Assembly: GCA_029207755.1 (NCBI GenBank)
Contig: JARCOQ010000006.1
Coordinates: 7,160,013 to 7,224,012, forward strand
Direction of reading: 5' to 3'
DNA from: Chamaea fasciata
Taxonomy: Eukaryota > Chordata > Aves > Passeriformes > Sylviidae
DNA length: 64,000 nucleotides
The notes under the pieces were generated by a model. The model did no database searches. It saw only the letters and a program-made list of their open reading frames with translations, and had not been told where the DNA came from. Both the position numbers and the translations under genes were made by a program. Below, piece by piece: positions 62,571-64,000 of the stretch (position 1 is its first letter; each line of letters begins with the position of its first letter).

Positions 62571-64000
62571 TAAGGATGTCATTTCAGCTTCCACAGTTCA
62601 GCTGATGAGGGGTAGCTCAATCACATCAGCACTGTTCAACCAAAGCGTGTGATTTTAGGTTACTTGAATTCAGCTGTAGATCCACTATCAGGTTACTGAT
62701 ACGAAAACATAAATGCATTCAGACTCAGCCCTCTGCCTCAGCTTTGATCTGGGTAGGGCAGCAAATCCTGGCAGCTGTTTGTGGACACTGAATACAAGTG
62801 CTGACCAAAACCTTCACCCACCATCTGAGACAAACTGAAATTGTGTTCAAAGAGTTATGTAAGTCCTTGCTTTACTCTAAAAACTGTCTCGAATTATTAT
62901 GGCACTTCCCAAGAAAGCTGATGTCACAGTTTCATGAGAGAGGCTGTTCACTGAAATGCTGATTAATATTTGTGTTGTGATAGTGCCTCAAAAAACTCTC
63001 TGTCAGGTCTCCACTGTCTGCAGAGTCCTCCCAACTGGCTGAAGTTGGTGAGGACAAGAAATTAAGGTAAATTATTTCAAGTTCCAGTGAAATCCGAGAG
63101 AACCTATTTATTTTAAAACCTCAGTTTTAAGCTGACTTTTTTTTTTTTTTTCTGTAGAGCAGCTCGGAAGAAGTTGAGGTCAGTAGAAAGAACTAAATTC
63201 AATTTTCCACTTTCTTTCACCACAGAGACTTCTCAGGGAAAAATAACAGTATCTGAGTGTCCCACAGCGACCATGTTATCCAAGTTTTTCACCCTGAGAT
63301 CGCATTTCATGTTTGTAACACTGGCTCCATGAATGGCTCTTGGAGAAAATCATATTACAAATACAAACATATCAGGAACAGATGCAGTCCTGCAGGAAGC
63401 GATTTTCCAGGTGGAAAAGTAAGCACCTACAGCACCCACAATAACTGTAATATTCATCTTCATAAATAAATAATATAAAATATTAATTGACAGTCATAGT
63501 AGTCCTGCAGCCAGGCTGAAATCTGATTTCAAACTAAACACTATGGAAAAGTGAGCAGCACGACTGGCATGTCCACAACACAGGTTGGAAGGAACACCAT
63601 AACCACTGACTGACACTTGACTCCTTCCCAAAAACCTTCACAAATTGCACAAAAACAACATCTCTCTGCACCCACTCTCCTTCCACTCCCACTCCCTGGA
63701 GAAGAGCGTTGCATCCTCCCATGTGGACTCAAGTTTGATCCTGGCAGTGGCACTGATGACAGCAACAAAATACAAAGAATTCTCCTCTCCTGGGCCAGGC
63801 CCTGAGCTGTGCCTACGTGTCTGGAGCCATAGAGTTTCCTGCCTGGCTTTCACAATGCCAGCTCCTCTTTTGTTGTGCAGCACGTCCGACACAAGGGGCT
63901 GCGGATCTGCTTTCATTCCCAAAGAAAGATCACCCACAGAGCTGGACCTCCAGGTGCCTGGGGGGAAAATCTCCCTCTTTCACTTGCTGGGGTTTATGAG
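62571..64000. other. Noncoding DNA to the end of the window
   Basis: No gene recognised; a T-run at ~63138-63151. The Ig1 exon of FGFRL1 is not here, so it should lie beyond the right edge if the assembly is complete. Confidence 0.4.

Overview
The window is vertebrate nuclear DNA, almost certainly from a bird. It carries many 5'-truncated CR1 LINE fragments with the typical avian CR1 3' tail (ATTCTGTGATTCTGTG-like). It also has compact GT-AG introns around the recognisable gene, and no bacterial-type operons. I cannot name the species from sequence alone.

The only gene I can support is FGFRL1 (fibroblast growth factor receptor-like 1, a decoy FGF receptor without a kinase), read on the minus strand. 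Four coding exons are visible: the acid-box exon (23727-23807), Ig2 (18448-18732), Ig3 (14502-14855), and a last exon with the transmembrane helix and histidine-rich tail (CDS 11239-11648). The 3'UTR runs to about 9866, and a good AATAAA lies at 9880-9885. All three introns inside the window interrupt a codon after its first base, and the spliced reading frame is open from the acid box to the TAA stop. The exons for the signal peptide and Ig1 were not found in the remaining 40 kb upstream. That stretch is therefore probably one very long intron, unless the exons lie in an assembly gap.

Layout, left to right. 1-9865 is intergenic DNA downstream of FGFRL1, with CR1 pieces and a 33-bp tandem repeat split by CR1 insertions. 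9866-23807 is the 3' half of FGFRL1; its introns hold CR1 copies (one tail-to-tail pair close to the Ig3 acceptor), a ~190-bp CTTT microsatellite and an A/C-rich tract. 23808-64000 is noncoding: a relic tRNA-derived SINE of MIR type, a ~680-bp CR1, an older CR1, simple repeats, and several blocks that look like conserved regulatory DNA. The most striking of these is a CpG-rich block at 57.72-58.05 kb.

I found no evidence of a new enzymatic or defence system. The leads worth checking are regulatory and structural: the long FGFRL1 intron and its CpG-rich block, a G-quadruplex motif just past the poly(A) site, the tail-to-tail CR1 pair, and a possible decayed coding segment near 59.5-60.1 kb. 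Conservation claims are inferences from appearance; no alignment was run.
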